A stretch of DNA of 64,000 nucleotides from Rhodamnia argentea. Lineage: Eukaryota; Streptophyta; Magnoliopsida; Myrtales; Myrtaceae. The translations under genes were made by a program, and so were the position numbers. Shown piece by piece: positions 52,698-64,000 of the stretch. The stretch spans positions 17,635,095-17,699,094 of the forward strand of contig NC_063160.1 in the NCBI RefSeq assembly GCF_020921035.1, given 5' to 3'. Position 1 is the first letter of the stretch; the number at the start of each line of letters is the position of its first letter. The notes beneath the pieces are model-generated. The model saw nothing but the letters and a program-made list of their open reading frames with translations. It was not told the origin of the DNA and made no database searches.

Positions 52698-54648
52698 CCT
52701 CGTTGCTTCAGGTATGGGAATATGATAACTAATTGGATGGGAGATGAATGGCGAAGGAGCTCGGATGGAGATGGGAGCAGCTAAAGCTCGGAAAAGGACA
52801 TGACAAAGAGGCAAAAGGGTTAGGGAGAGAATGGGGGTCAGGGAGGGGATGCGGACATAAGAGAGCTACAAAATTGCAGGAGACATGTAAAAAGAAAATG
52901 ATGGATGGATGGATGAGGAGCAACGTGGGTAGGTTTGGAGATGGAGACATGGAACGGCAAGTGCAAGCTTAGTGGTGGGAAATTGCCGGTGGAGGAGAGA
53001 AGTCCACCCATATGATATGACAGCGGAGCCCCATGTCTTGGTTTCCTGACAAAAGAAGGAGATCGCTTTTCACTGTGACAAAATAGTTTAGGACTTGGAA
53101 GGTGCGGCTCAAAAGTGTGTGCAAGTGAAAACGGGTCTTCTCTTCTCTTCCCTTCCCTTCTCTTGGGTAGATTTTTGGTCAAATGATTTTGGAGAAAACA
53201 AGTCGGTCGGTCGGTCGGTCGGTCGGTTCTTTTGTACCTACACATGTGGATCCTGGTCCAAGGAAGATGTTCAGTGTGGTCTCAACAGTTGGAAGGATGG
53301 ATGCACATGTTAAAAAATTCACGCATGTGTGTGGAACCCTAGGAAGGACACATGACAGGCACGTGCATGGCGTTTGAAAAATCATGCAGATCGATGACCA
53401 AGTTATTTTGAGAGTTTGCTAATGCATGCTATGCTGTCTATCAGAAGTTTGGTTGTTGCTCCATAATGAGGAGGTGGCAACGATTCAACGGAAGGTTTGG
53501 ATGTACAGCTCGTGACGCAGCCATGACGCCGACGAACTCCTTTCCTTTCGAGTCTTAATGCCTGATTTTGCGATCCGGTAGGCCGAACTTTACTCAAAAA
53601 CCTCAATGTTCCTTGATTTTCAAGTGAAGTAATACTAGTTCAAGCATCGAAACATGGACTGTGTTCCCCTTCGGATACTTCATGGCCCATTGAAACTCTT
53701 GACATCGTCAACCTTGCAATTGTTAGTTTGCCGATAAGAAAGTCACGAAAAGTATCTAGCCAACAAGCAGAAACAACCTTAAGTGCCTAACTTTAAGTTG
53801 CTTATGTTCCTAGTAATCATTTGGATAGACAGCAGCACAAATCCACAAACCATTGTGAATGCTTCGATTAAATTTGGACGCTTTGTATTACTCTACACAA
53901 CCGATGTTTGCAATTTCTAAACGGGGTAGATAATTCGAACATCACGCATTTAGTTTGAATGTACCATCCAAAACCCAAGGTACCGGATCTTGCTTCTTTA
54001 GGAAGCTACTAATTATAGTAGAAAAAAAAACTTTTGTTGCTCTTAAGCACTCGAGTAATCAGTCCGCGTAACAAATATGTTACAATGACATAGATTTTAT
54101 GTGGAGTCTTGGTTCACTCATGATTTTAGTTTTAGTGTAGTGCTTTGTGGAAAATAATGGGATTAGCTTCAATCAACCTCTTTTACGGCGCTAACCATCA
54201 AATCCTAAATTCAATCATAAAGAAAAATAATTTTAACAAATCAATAACTATTAAGATTTTATTTGATTCGTGAAAGATGAATGATTTGAAAAAATATACG
54301 TCAATAGAAATTTTTTTCATTATCAATAACAATTAATGTCTAAATATTATCGTAGATAATGAAGATATTTTTCGTCTATTCATATATATATATATATATA
54401 TAGGAGATACAAATGGTCATTTTTAATAAAATATTTTAAAATTATTTATTTTTCGAGAAAATAGATGGGTCTAAATGTCAAAATTGGTCCCCAATTGGAC
54501 GTCCTTTACGGTAGCGAGGCGGGCGGTGAGACTACGACAACTTCTTTGACCTCGCTGTCTATCTCGCGTCTGTCACTTAAGTCACTGTCTTAATCCTCTC
54601 CCAATATCCTATGGTGGTCAAACCGAAATCTGTCTCAAAATTCGTCAA

Positions 54649-54650
<2 letters not shown>
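52698..54650. other. Intergenic region upstream of the basic-protein and MACPF genes
   Basis: Divergent gap. The CT/GA-rich part next to 52698 probably includes the leader of the minus-strand gene. (TCGG)6 lies at 53203-53226 and (TA)n near 54383-54402. From 53600 to 54480 the DNA is AT-rich without coding signal. Overlapping frames at 52729-53385 on both strands are not supported. Confidence 0.45.
53203..53226. repeat. (TCGG)6 microsatellite
   Basis: Six perfect TCGG units. A GC-rich tetranucleotide repeat is unusual in this AT-rich neighbourhood. Confidence 0.9.

Positions 54651-54684
<34 letters not shown>
54651..54684. repeat. (CT)17 microsatellite in the MACPF gene leader region
   Basis: Perfect CT tract on the coding strand, about 715 bp before the MACPF start codon, in the zone where its leader probably begins; a leader intron probably ends at 55357. 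Confidence 0.9.
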
Positions 54685-54685
<1 letters not shown>

Positions 54686-55399
54686 AGCTCATCCGTTTCA
54701 GCTAGGGTTTCTTCTTTTTTAATGGTTTTGGCAACTGGAGTCGAATATTACACCTTTTTGGCTACAGTGTTGGATCAATCGGAGTTCGAGAGAGAGATAG
54801 AGGCGTTGTTAAGCCAAATGTGTTCACTGTCATTGCGAGCTCAACTCGCCCAACTGAAGTTCGGCTCTTGCTGATCCGACTTTTGGTCGCCATTCTGCTG
54901 CTGCTGCCGCAATCCGCATGAGCGGGGAAGAATGTGCCAAGTGATTCCTCCTTAGCTGAAATTTGGTATTCCTTCGTTCTTTTTAGACTGTTTAGATCTG
55001 CTCTATGTTCTCAAAATGTAGTCTCTTGTGACACCGAGTATCATACTTGTTTGCGTCAATCTGTTGGTGCTTTATGGTTCTTGAAATGCATCTTTGAGCT
55101 ACTCCCATTAGATCTTTCCCTGATTTCGGCACAATGTGACTGGACGTCCGTGTCTGCCTCGATCCTGGCATGCTTTTCTTGCTTCCACTGCATGACAGAT
55201 AAATCGCCAACTTCTTTCCTTGATTGGGAGGATCCATGTCCTTATGGAGCTTTTGCTTCTGCTACACTCTTTGCTTCGGGCTTTTGCATGAAAATATGAA
55301 CTGAATTGCACCATTGGTAACCTTCCTTAAGCCCCTCTTTTCCCCGGTTGTTTTCAGATTTCTTCCATGTTCTTCTGGAAAATTCTGAGGCATTGAGCG
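54685..55399 (+). other. Leader region of the MACPF gene with a probable intron
   Basis: Between the (CT)17 tract and the MACPF ATG. A good acceptor, TTGTTTTCAG/AT, ends at 55357, implying a leader intron. The matching donor was not fixed; it should lie between about 54720 and 54960. The open frames at 54611-55299 read through this stretch and have no recognisable domain. Confidence 0.45.
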
Positions 55400-58300
55400 A
55401 TGGCTCTAAAGCTTCCAGCTATAGAAGCTGCTAAGATAGCCATTGGATCCATTGGACGTGGATATGATGTAGCTGAGGATCTAAGGCTCAAGTATTGTAA
55501 AGGAAATCCGACTGATTCGCGGTTGATTCAGTTAGATGAAGATGATGGGCGTGAGATTGTTCTGCCCGGAGGGCTGTCAATCCTGAATGTCTCTAAATCG
55601 ATTAAGTGTGATAAAGGAGAGCGTACACGTTTCAGGTCCGACATTCTTTCTTTCCAACAGGTATTTATTGTTGCTTGATGTCATTTGTACCTTCTTGACA
55701 TTGTTCTTTCTACTCGTGTTCTTTTTCTGCTTATGTTACTGAACAATTTTCTCTGTCTTTGTCACTGTCACAACCGTTCTATCAACTAAAACAATTTAGA
55801 AGCTTGCTTCCGTGAGATAGACCGTGTTTAAGTGTTGTTTTCTTTTCCCATCTGAAGGTTGTCTCTTGTTTCTCATTCAGTGTGTGCATGATCATGTGAG
55901 GTGTATGCATCTGGTTTTTGTGGAGTTTGCAGAGTAAAAGACAGCTCTACGTTACTAATCTTAACCTAAACTTTTGTATTGGTAATATGGCAATTCACAT
56001 GCATGTCAATAAAAAAATTCTCTCTCCCATTCTTGCGGACACTAAGGTTTAGGTAATTGAATTTCTTCAAATGCCATATAGAAGTTTGCTGCGCCTGATT
56101 AATCTATGATTTCTCTTCAGGGTGCATTCCCTAATTTTTGTTGAATGCATCTGGCATGTATGTGGTATTCCTATGCCATCACTTTCAAAGTATCTTCCAC
56201 TGGTGGCTACTACTTCCTTGATGTTTTAAACATCAAATTCGTTTTCTTTTCTTATCCACGGGATCTATAAATGTTTGTCGAATATGTGTGTCTGGTTGTG
56301 AAATTTTCTTGCTTTTTCGGGGTTAGTAAAATAGAAGAATTTCAACACAGAGGTGCCAAGGGGCTACCACTCATCATACTGTGAGAAAAAGCCCCCAAAA
56401 AAGGTTTATGTATAGGAAAATGTTTCTAATGCTTGTTAGTGCCCTTAGAAAAGTGCATGCTCCATACCATTTTTTTTATGTACCGTGTATTTCCAACTTT
56501 TAATTGTCTCTTTCTTCTTTCTCTTACAGATGTCTGAGCAATTCAACCAGGACATGTCTTTAACTGGAAAAATACCTTCAGGCCTCTTTGATGCGATGTT
56601 TGAATTTTCGGGATGTTGGCAGAAAGATTCAGCGAACACCAAGACCCTTGCCTTTGATGGGGTGTTCATCACTCTGTATACTGTTGCCTTAGAAAAATCT
56701 CATATAGTTCTCTGTGATCATGTCAAGAATGCTGTCCCAACGACGTGGGAACCTGCTGCACTGGCAAGGTGGACTGCATTATATTTCGCCATTTTTTACT
56801 GCACTCTTATTATGAGATTGTGTCCATCTCCGTCAGTATTATAGTGAATTTGTTCCTTGTCATGAATTCTGGTTTAGGACTTCTTTGATACTTTTTTCCA
56901 CTTTTTACTGCATGCCATTATTGAGCTATGTGTTGATACAGACAATCTGTATTATGTATGCTTCTTTTGAATTGGAAGATCCAAAATCCCATTTTCTGCA
57001 TATGCTTGTTGGCTAGTGTTTTTCAAGTCATTAACTTCAAATTGCATCTTATCAAGTCTTTGATTAGTCAATTAGCGCAAAGAAGAAGTCTTTGATTAGT
57101 CACCTGGAACCTCTGAACGTCTTGCATTTGACTAAGTTAGTATATCCTTATTGTTTGATGGTAGGATTTTTCCACAAGATAAATGCAATGACAATGGAAG
57201 TTGTGTGATGTTTATCTTTAGTAGGAGCAGTGCATAATGGGCAATTCCATAGAGCTTGAACATTTAATTAATATAAATGTGCTTCTAGGTTCATCGAGAT
57301 GTTTGGGACCCATATTATTGTCGGCATAAAGATGGGAGGGAAGGACGTGATATTTGTGAAGCAGCAGCATTCATCAACCCTTCGGCCTGCTGATGTACAG
57401 AAGAGGCTGAAGGAAATGGCGGATAAGAGATTTCTTGATGGTAATGGACAGTATATGGCTTCTGATCAAGTTTACCAGCATGATAAGGTTTGTGAAGTTG
57501 CAAAAGTAGCTCATAAAGCTGTGTCCATTTGTAACGCTAGATATGGATAATTGCACTTTAAGTGGTTCGCATATATGGATCTTTAGGCCTTTCTTAGTTA
57601 TTTTTCTGCTGGATGGATCTTAGGCTCGTCCCCGATATTATCAGCTCTTGTCCAAAGTTTTGGTTTTATTACTAAGATATTATCATTGCATTAATAGCTG
57701 CATGGCTTAAATAGAAGAGAATTATCTTCTGATCTACAGCTACTTGATTTGGGGATGAGTTCAACTCTCAGAAAGTCATTGCAAAATGGATATACCAAAA
57801 CTATCATTGTCTTATTTGAACATTTATTTTTCAGTTCGATATCAGGGAGCAGCGGCTGCGGTTTGCAGACGCTAGCTCATCAAGTTCTTATCTACTCAAG
57901 GAGGTATTGTTTGATGTTCAGGTTAATTTTGTCTGCTAAGGTTTCTGGCAAGTTATACATTTTAAACACTTGGTGAAAGTTGTTTCCTGGTTGCTAAAAT
58001 GCAGGACATTGTAACCATTTGCAAGAGGAGGGGGGGGAGTGCTAGTAAACACCTGTCTCATAATGATTGGTTAAACACCGTTCAGCTGGAGCCTGATGTC
58101 ATCTCAATGTCGTTCATTCCCATTACCTCACTATTGAGTGGAGTTCCAGGAAGTGGCTTTTTGAGCCATTCAATTAACTTGTATTTAAGATGTTAGTCAT
58201 TCTTCGCCTTGTCCATATATTAGTTCGGTTATTGGCGTCTCTTTGTTTTGTTAGCTATGTTGTTTATCCGTCACTACATTCCTATATGATGGATATTCCT

Positions 58301-59633
58301 CGGTAATGCTAAAGAAATATTAGTTCACGTTAAAAAGCTATTGCAAAGCTTCCATTGAATTTCCCTGAGACATTTCGAGCAGTTTGCAGATTTTTTTTAA
58401 TTGTGTTGTTGCCATCAATATGTATCTACCTCATCACCTTTATCTTTGCAGATAAACCCCCCATAGAAGAGCTCCACCAATTTTTGGAGTTCCAGCTGCC
58501 CAGGCAGTGGGCACCAGTGTTCAGCGAGCTTCCTCTTGGTCCCCAGCGCAAGCGACAAAGCACTAGTTCTTTGCGTTTCAGCTTGATGGGACCCAAGCTA
58601 TATGTGAATACCACCCCGGTAAATTTTTGTCTAGTCATCTCTCATTTGTTCTCTTTTCATTATGCTGGTTCATTGTGTCGTATATCCTCATGATTATGCT
58701 TTTTTTCTTAATTTTCTTTTTGCCTGCATCACATTTTCTTAGTTAGATTGAAGGGATAAAGCATGGAGGAGTTTTTCTGTTGCGCAGTTGGCCCATTCGG
58801 CCATAGAAAAACTTGGAGCTTTTGTCAGGAATTTATTGATTGAGAATAATCTGGTGGATTTTTGCAGAACTTCGAGGAAGTAGTATTACTCTATGATTAT
58901 TATGACCTATCTTCTAGCTTATTCTGTTCCCTGTGTTACATGGTAGGTTGATGTGGGTAAGAGGCCTGTCACTGGCCTAAGGCTTTATTTGGAAGGTAAA
59001 AGAAGTGACCGTCTAGCAATTCATTTGCAGCACCTCTCCTCTCTTCCAAAAATATTCCAACTCATGGATGATCCGAGTGGCAACTTTGCCCATGAATCCT
59101 ATGATAGGAAGTACTACGAGAAAGTCCAGTGGAAGAACTTCTCCCATGTCTGCACTGCTCCTGTTGAGTCTGATGAGGATCTGTCCATTGTTACTGGTGC
59201 CCAATTGCAGGTAGAGAACTATGGGATGAAGAACGTTCTTTTCTTACGACTCCGCTTTGCTACAGCATTGGGAGCCACCGTAGTTAAACGTCCAGAGTGG
59301 GATGGATCTCCCGGATTAGCAGCCAAGTCAGGACTCATATCAACACTAATAAGTCATCACTTCTCCACAGTTCAGAAACCACCACCCAGACCTGCAGAGG
59401 TGAATATAAACTCTGCTGTTTACCCTGGTGGACCGCCAGTGCCTGTTCAAGCACCCAAGCTTCTAAAGTTGGTCGACACCACGGAGATGGCAAGAGGGCC
59501 AGAGGAGTCTCCTGGCTATTGGGTTGTTTCCGGGGCAAGGCTCATGGTTGAGAAGGGAAGGATTTCTCTCCGGGTTAAGTATTCTCTGCTGACTATTGTA
59601 TTACCAGATGAAGAAACACTTGAAGACCATTAG
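55400..59633 (+). CDS. MACPF-domain protein, NSL1/CAD1 family (At4g24290-like)
   Basis: Membrane-attack-complex/perforin-fold protein. In Arabidopsis, loss of the relatives CAD1 and NSL1 causes spontaneous cell death and raised salicylic-acid defence, so the family restrains plant immunity. Exons 55400-55660, 56530-56768, 57289-57487, 57835-57903, 58005-58191, 58452-58618 and 58947-59633 give 602 residues, the usual length. N-terminus MALKLPAIEAAKIAIGS, then VSKSIKCDKGERTRFRSDI; MACPF signature FGTHIIVGIKMGG at 172-184; then ISMSFIPITSLLSGVPGSG, YKPPIEELHQFLEFQLPRQW, LYVNTTPVDVGKRPVTGLRL, VYPGGPPVP and GPEESPGYWVVSGA. No signal peptide is seen, as is usual for the plant family. It resembles At4g24290 more than NSL1 or CAD1 themselves. 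All junctions keep frame and nothing is broken. Confidence 0.94.
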
Positions 59634-60943
59634 CAGTACTCATCCGGTCTTATGCAGACAATGGAATCCACTTGAAGTGGCACAAACAGCAGTTATAGCA
59701 CGCGTTGAAAAGTTGTACGGCCAGGCAAATAGCTGAATTGAGGCACAGAGTGGAAGGTAAGATATGTGTTGGCAAATTTTTGGGCTTGAAATTTCTCAGC
59801 TGGATGGGCTGTCCTTGTTCGTATATTACTCGTAAGATCATTTTTATTTAAATGTGTAAAGCTAAAGCATGCAATTTATATTCCCAATCTGTATTCACGT
59901 AACACTTCAGCTTCCTAGGATGATGCAGCAATTCTTAAGTCCATTTCGGCAGAGAGCGAAAAGCAATTCACCTAATTAAGAAGAAAGTTGAAATTCCATG
60001 AATCTCAATATACCACAGGCTCTTTTGTCTGGGGTATCAATGTATGGCCACTTTTTGGTAATCTTCTGGACTGTTGTCAGTAGCTGATGCTATGTCATTA
60101 ACAATTCGCACCTTTCCTGTAGGATTATTGAGGCACAAGTATGCAACTCATGTGGTGTGACTACCATCTGAGAAGGTTGATGGTTAATTTTGTTTATTCT
60201 TGTTCCTTTTTCTGCTTTGTTTTGCATATACTGAGAACATCTCAAGTGAGAGTACCGAAGTTTGAAGATAGGGCCCGGCGCCTTGTACTCCTACCTCCTC
60301 ACTAGTTCAGTTCAGTTCTTTTTTTGCCAACTTCATTTTCGGCTTTTTGGGCCAGACAATAATTTCCCCCTGTACTGCCGAAGTACAAGATCTGCCTAGT
60401 CCAGCAGAGTTGTTAACGCCCGTTAATACTAAGGGTGAATGTAAGATATTCAAGCGAGTTAATACTAAGGGTGAATGTAAGATATTCAAGCGAGTAAGAT
60501 GCACGGCGTTTTGGTGCATCTTTTTTTGATTCCCATTACTCGTCTGCCACGAAACGGTGGCAAACAACATTTTGGTGCAGAGATCGGACTTGAATGGTAG
60601 GTGCTCCTTATGCTGTCACTCAGAGATGGACTAACCCACAGGGGAAGCTTCCCTTTTCCAAAATTGAATTCGTGCTTCTGTGTTTCAGGTCTCTTAGATC
60701 TTATCAAGCTGTTCACTGCTCATTTTCATTGATGCCAGTGTACCGTACATCGTAAACTGGAAAACGATCCCATATTTACCTCCCGGCTCCTGTTCATCTC
60801 CATTAGGCTAAACTACTCATTTACCTTGTTTCTTTTTTGCTGCGAGGGGTGTTGTTTAAAGTGAAACATGTGGTTCAAAAATGAGAATCTCATGCACTTC
60901 CCAATATACAAGCAGATTCAGTGATGGTTCTGATAGGCAGGAA
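59634..60943. other. Intergenic region between convergent genes, with a tandem repeat
   Basis: Holds the 3' untranslated regions of the MACPF gene (+) and the 147-residue protein gene (-). The only structure noted is the 36-bp duplication at 60422-60493. Open frames at 60307-60570 run across that repeat and are not convincing. Confidence 0.45.
60422..60493. repeat. Perfect 2 x 36-bp tandem duplication
   Basis: A 36-bp unit starting GTTAATACTAAGGGTGAATG and ending ATATTCAAGCGA occurs twice head to tail, 60422-60457 and 60458-60493, with no mismatch. Perfect identity suggests a recent event. Confidence 0.97.
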
Positions 60944-61923
60944 CTATACACTCGCAAAAGAGAAGTTGTCTTCATGATAAGGCCGATTGATCCCTTCTCT
61001 AGGACAGGGGAGAGGAGCCGGTTGAGCAATGTAGGTGGGACGATGCTGTGCCGGCATTAGCACCGGGATGTCTGAAGCATACGACGGAAACACCTGTTAT
61101 TACAAAGTGAGAATCTTGATCAGTTTCACAAAAGCTCAACATGGTGGTCACCCTATGTGCAATACATCATACTAAGATCAGTCCGAAGGAACTCGATCTT
61201 GTTCCTTTATTCATGGTCTTTTACGTGTCCTTGCTGTTCTCTTCCAGTAGCGACATTTAGCAAAAGAGGGCCTGTCCCAGAGGCCATGTTATCTTGTCCT
61301 AGCGAATTGCGCTACCTCGCCTTTTTTTTGTGTGTGTTTTTGACCGACTTGCCATTGGGTAAGAATAAACTAATGCCCACATGAGGAAGGATAAACAGAA
61401 GCTAAATGCAGAACTGAAGTATCTAAAGGGTGGTTTCTGTGATTATATTCTTCTATGAGTGAGTTCAACGAGAAGCTCTCTGCCCAATTTGGCATCAAAG
61501 GATGAAACTGGAACTGTGAGTCCACAAGATCCCTGTAAAGAAGGATCTTGAAAAGGTCTTGCTAGTCCATTAGATTGTAAAAGGCGATTACAAAGGGAGA
61601 TTTATGGATAAAACGTAGGTGAAACTTACTAGCTGTGGATTGCGGAGCTTCTCCGTCTCTTCTCCTGCTTCCAGAGAACTATTGTTCACGGGTTCAGGTG
61701 AAGTGAAAGAGGGACTGGCTCTGAACAGATGTTCAAAGACAGCCAAGATAAGGAACAAAGATATCAAAATTGCTGTGGCAACAAATCCAAAAGATATGGC
61801 ATTCAATGATGCTCCAAAGCTCTTCCATGGAGCTTCCCTGTCTAGTGTTGCTTGGGATGAGCTGGGATCTGAATTCGTATACATGCTCCATGGCTTTGGA
61901 CTTTCAGAATCAAATCCATTCAT
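60944..61923 (-). CDS. Uncharacterised plant membrane protein (147 aa)
   Basis: Two exons on the minus strand, 61923-61630 and 61093-60944, join in phase 0 (donor CTA/GTAAGTTT, acceptor AACAG/GTGTTT) to give 147 residues. The first half has APWKSFGASLNAISFGFVAT running into a single membrane span at about 43-65, followed by FEHLFRAS. The second exon gives VFPSYASDIPVLMPAQHRP then YIAQPAPLPCPREGI, a block I recognise from unnamed plant proteins of this layout (span, then a proline-rich tail with PVLMP and PAP-PCP). Splicing restores this block, which supports the model. A leader intron may separate the ATG from an upstream exon ending at 62750 (strong donor ACTGA/GTAAGTTCT), with its acceptor at 61984-61985. 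Function unknown. Confidence 0.7.
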
Positions 61924-64000
61924 GGTTGTCCAGGAAATGCTCGATGCTTCTTTCTTGGCAGTTTATGAAGTGTTTTTCGGGGACTAAGAGGCGATTTTAA
62001 TTGTTTCCAATGATCATGTTTTTCTTTTTTTTTTTTTGGTATCCGAGGATCCACACGGCTCACGCCCGCGACTATATCCAGAAAGCTCTATCTACAGAAT
62101 CCTTTGAAAACTCACTTCTTAATTGCTGCACAAAAATTCAAGCAAGATAACAATGTCTTAGATCATCCCCCAAGTGCATGGGCGTGCCGTGAACTCAAAA
62201 TTATTTGAATTTCGATCTACTATCACATGCTCTCCAATAAAAACTATTTGAATTGATAGCCCATTGTCACCCCTTAAAACAATCACTTAGAAGGGTCTGA
62301 AAGAAGGTGAAGAATGGTGAATTGCAAATGAACCTCGAAAGAGCGGATGATCCATCTCCATAAATGCATCAGGGATATTTTGACAAGGAACTAAAATATG
62401 TTTCCAAAATAACCTTAGATTAGGTATTGAACAGAGATGCAGCCTATACTGCCGAAGCTAATTGACTTGCAATTATCATGGCTGTTCAGGAAGAAGAACA
62501 GTGGCCAATGAGGTAGGACAAAACTCATTACACGACCTCCTTAGATAAATTAAGTTTTCTTTAACAGAAAGACGACACAACCTTAAAGCGAACCTTAAAA
62601 AAAATGCCATATATAACAGCAAATCATTTCAAACGTTGCGATTGCGGGTAATTCACCAGGTTTGAAACTAATGACTGGTGTCACAGGAAAGTGCACTCAG
62701 AAGGTAGACATACATAAAGTGCTACACCAGGAGGAGGAAAAGAACTTACTCAGTTTTAGCGGCTGCGTCCTCAGTTTCTTTATCGGCAAAAGACCAATGT
62801 GTACATTTATCAACTAACCTTGTTTGTGGGTGGTCTTAAAAAATCCTGTCTGGATCCTGGAAATGATTGGGAAGTAGGAGCATCCTTGCTAGCCTCCTGG
62901 TCCTAAAAACTTGAACTTCTATGAAGCCATCCAAAACCAAGACCCACGACTTCTGAATGCAATGTCTAGAGCGCAGATCTTCTAAGCTACCTTTATACCC
63001 AAGTAGGACAAAGTAAAGACAAAGTTAAATGATAGTCCTTTCCCTTTTCTTCTTTTGCTATGTTGTGATGTTGTATGTTGTTTGATGCTTAACTTAATGG
63101 ATACTATACCTTGTCTGGGGGTGGAGACTTAAAAAAAAAAAAAAGTGACAAGGAATGGGCTTTCCTGTCTGGGGAGGCCAAAAGCAGTGCTTCTTAAGCA
63201 GTGTCTCTGGTTCTTCTGTTTTCAGAAAATCCTCCAAGATCCCAACTCTTACATCATCTCACTAAGCCACATGTCCCAATTTCTCTTGGTTGGGAGGGTG
63301 AGATTGTTTTAGATTTCTTAATCACACTCATCATACACCCCTTGACATGATTATAGAGTTTAAAGAGGTTAAATTTTCTGGTTAAATGGCTGCATGATGG
63401 CAATGATGTGCAATCAAAGCTATATCCAACATACCCACTTTATGGTAATGATGTAAGCAACATCCATCCAACCATAACTCCATGATTATTCCCCACCAAA
63501 TAAAGAAAGAAAGAAAGAAGAAAGAAAAGAGAAAGCTGCTAGACACAGCATAACCTGGAAGAGACAGAGAGAGGGAGAGAGAGCGCAAAATCTGCTCCAC
63601 AATCAGTTTCTTTATGTACGGAAAATTATAGTAATTTAATGGCCCTTGGTGATTTTAGAGCCAGAGACATGAAAGAAGCAGAGACATCTCTGGTCAGATA
63701 ATAGATATGGGGGAATAACATGTTAGGCAATGGCTTTGGAACATATGGCATTCCAAGAGTCTGTTATAGAATTTGGTTCCGGGATAGGCGATGAACTAGA
63801 AAGCATACCTGTTATTCATAAGATAACACACGACACAAACTACTTCCACATCAATTATTGAAAACTGAATCTTGATTTGTCAAAAGGAGAAAATCATGAG
63901 AATACAGTTAATCAACCTTCGCAGAGTTAATGTTAAAATGGTTCCAACGTGTAATTGTCTAACACATTTACCAAAAGGGATTGCTTTCATTTTCCTTCAA
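61924..64000. other. Upstream region of the 147-aa protein gene; no other gene seen
   Basis: Probably includes that gene's leader intron (about 61984-62749, minus strand) and promoter. An A-run lies at 63130-63144, an AAAG-type microsatellite at 63503-63536, and a GA-rich patch at 63561-63585. The minus-strand frame 63382-63600 is a product of those simple repeats. No coding sequence is supported to the end of the window. Confidence 0.4.

Overview
The window is nuclear DNA from a flowering plant, almost certainly a eudicot. Coding exons are split by short AT-rich introns with GT/AG borders, intergenic DNA is AT-rich and carries small inverted-repeat elements and (GA)n microsatellites, and every recognisable protein is a plant-type family member, including a chloroplast-targeted Hsp70 and plant NDR1/HIN1-like proteins. 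The species cannot be named from sequence alone. Exon borders were read by hand from splice signals, reading frame and remembered family sequences. No alignment or gene finder was run.

Layout, left to right: (1) translation elongation factor 1B-gamma, + strand, missing only its first few codons (316-2654); (2) a 103-residue single-pass membrane protein, + (3869-4860); (3) a STAR/Quaking-type KH RNA-binding protein, - (6955-10435); (4) divergent from it across a GA/CT-rich 1.4 kb gap, the nonsense-mediated decay factor UPF3, + (11832-19340); (5) a GSK3/SHAGGY-like kinase of the AtSK41/42 type, + (23127-28145); (6) a repeat-rich gap with at least two small inverted-repeat elements (about 28.1-32.2 kb); (7) a duplicated two-gene block: glycinamide ribonucleotide synthetase (GARS, purine synthesis) + and an NDR1/HIN1-like gene -, then a second GARS + and a second NDR1/HIN1-like gene - (32815-46255); (8) a plastid stromal Hsp70, + (47013-50535); (9) a small uncharacterised basic protein, - (52215-52697); (10) a MACPF-domain protein of the NSL1/CAD1 family, + (55400-59633); (11) a 147-residue membrane protein, - (60944-61923). 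The last 2 kb hold no convincing coding region.

The genes are independent transcription units with no operon logic. Several are housekeeping genes (translation, RNA decay, purine synthesis, chaperone). Two families, NHL and MACPF, are linked to plant defence and cell-death control.

I found no CRISPR array, tRNA, rRNA or prokaryote-like system, and nothing I would call a new biological system. The observations most worth following are: the tandem GARS-NHL duplication, in which the second GARS keeps an open frame but has changed residues in several conserved GARS motifs; a cluster of five upstream start codons in the leader of the NMD factor UPF3, plus a possible intron just after its stop codon; two related inverted-repeat elements with apparent 7-bp target duplications; and a (CT)16 microsatellite that forms the polypyrimidine tract of a KH-gene splice acceptor.
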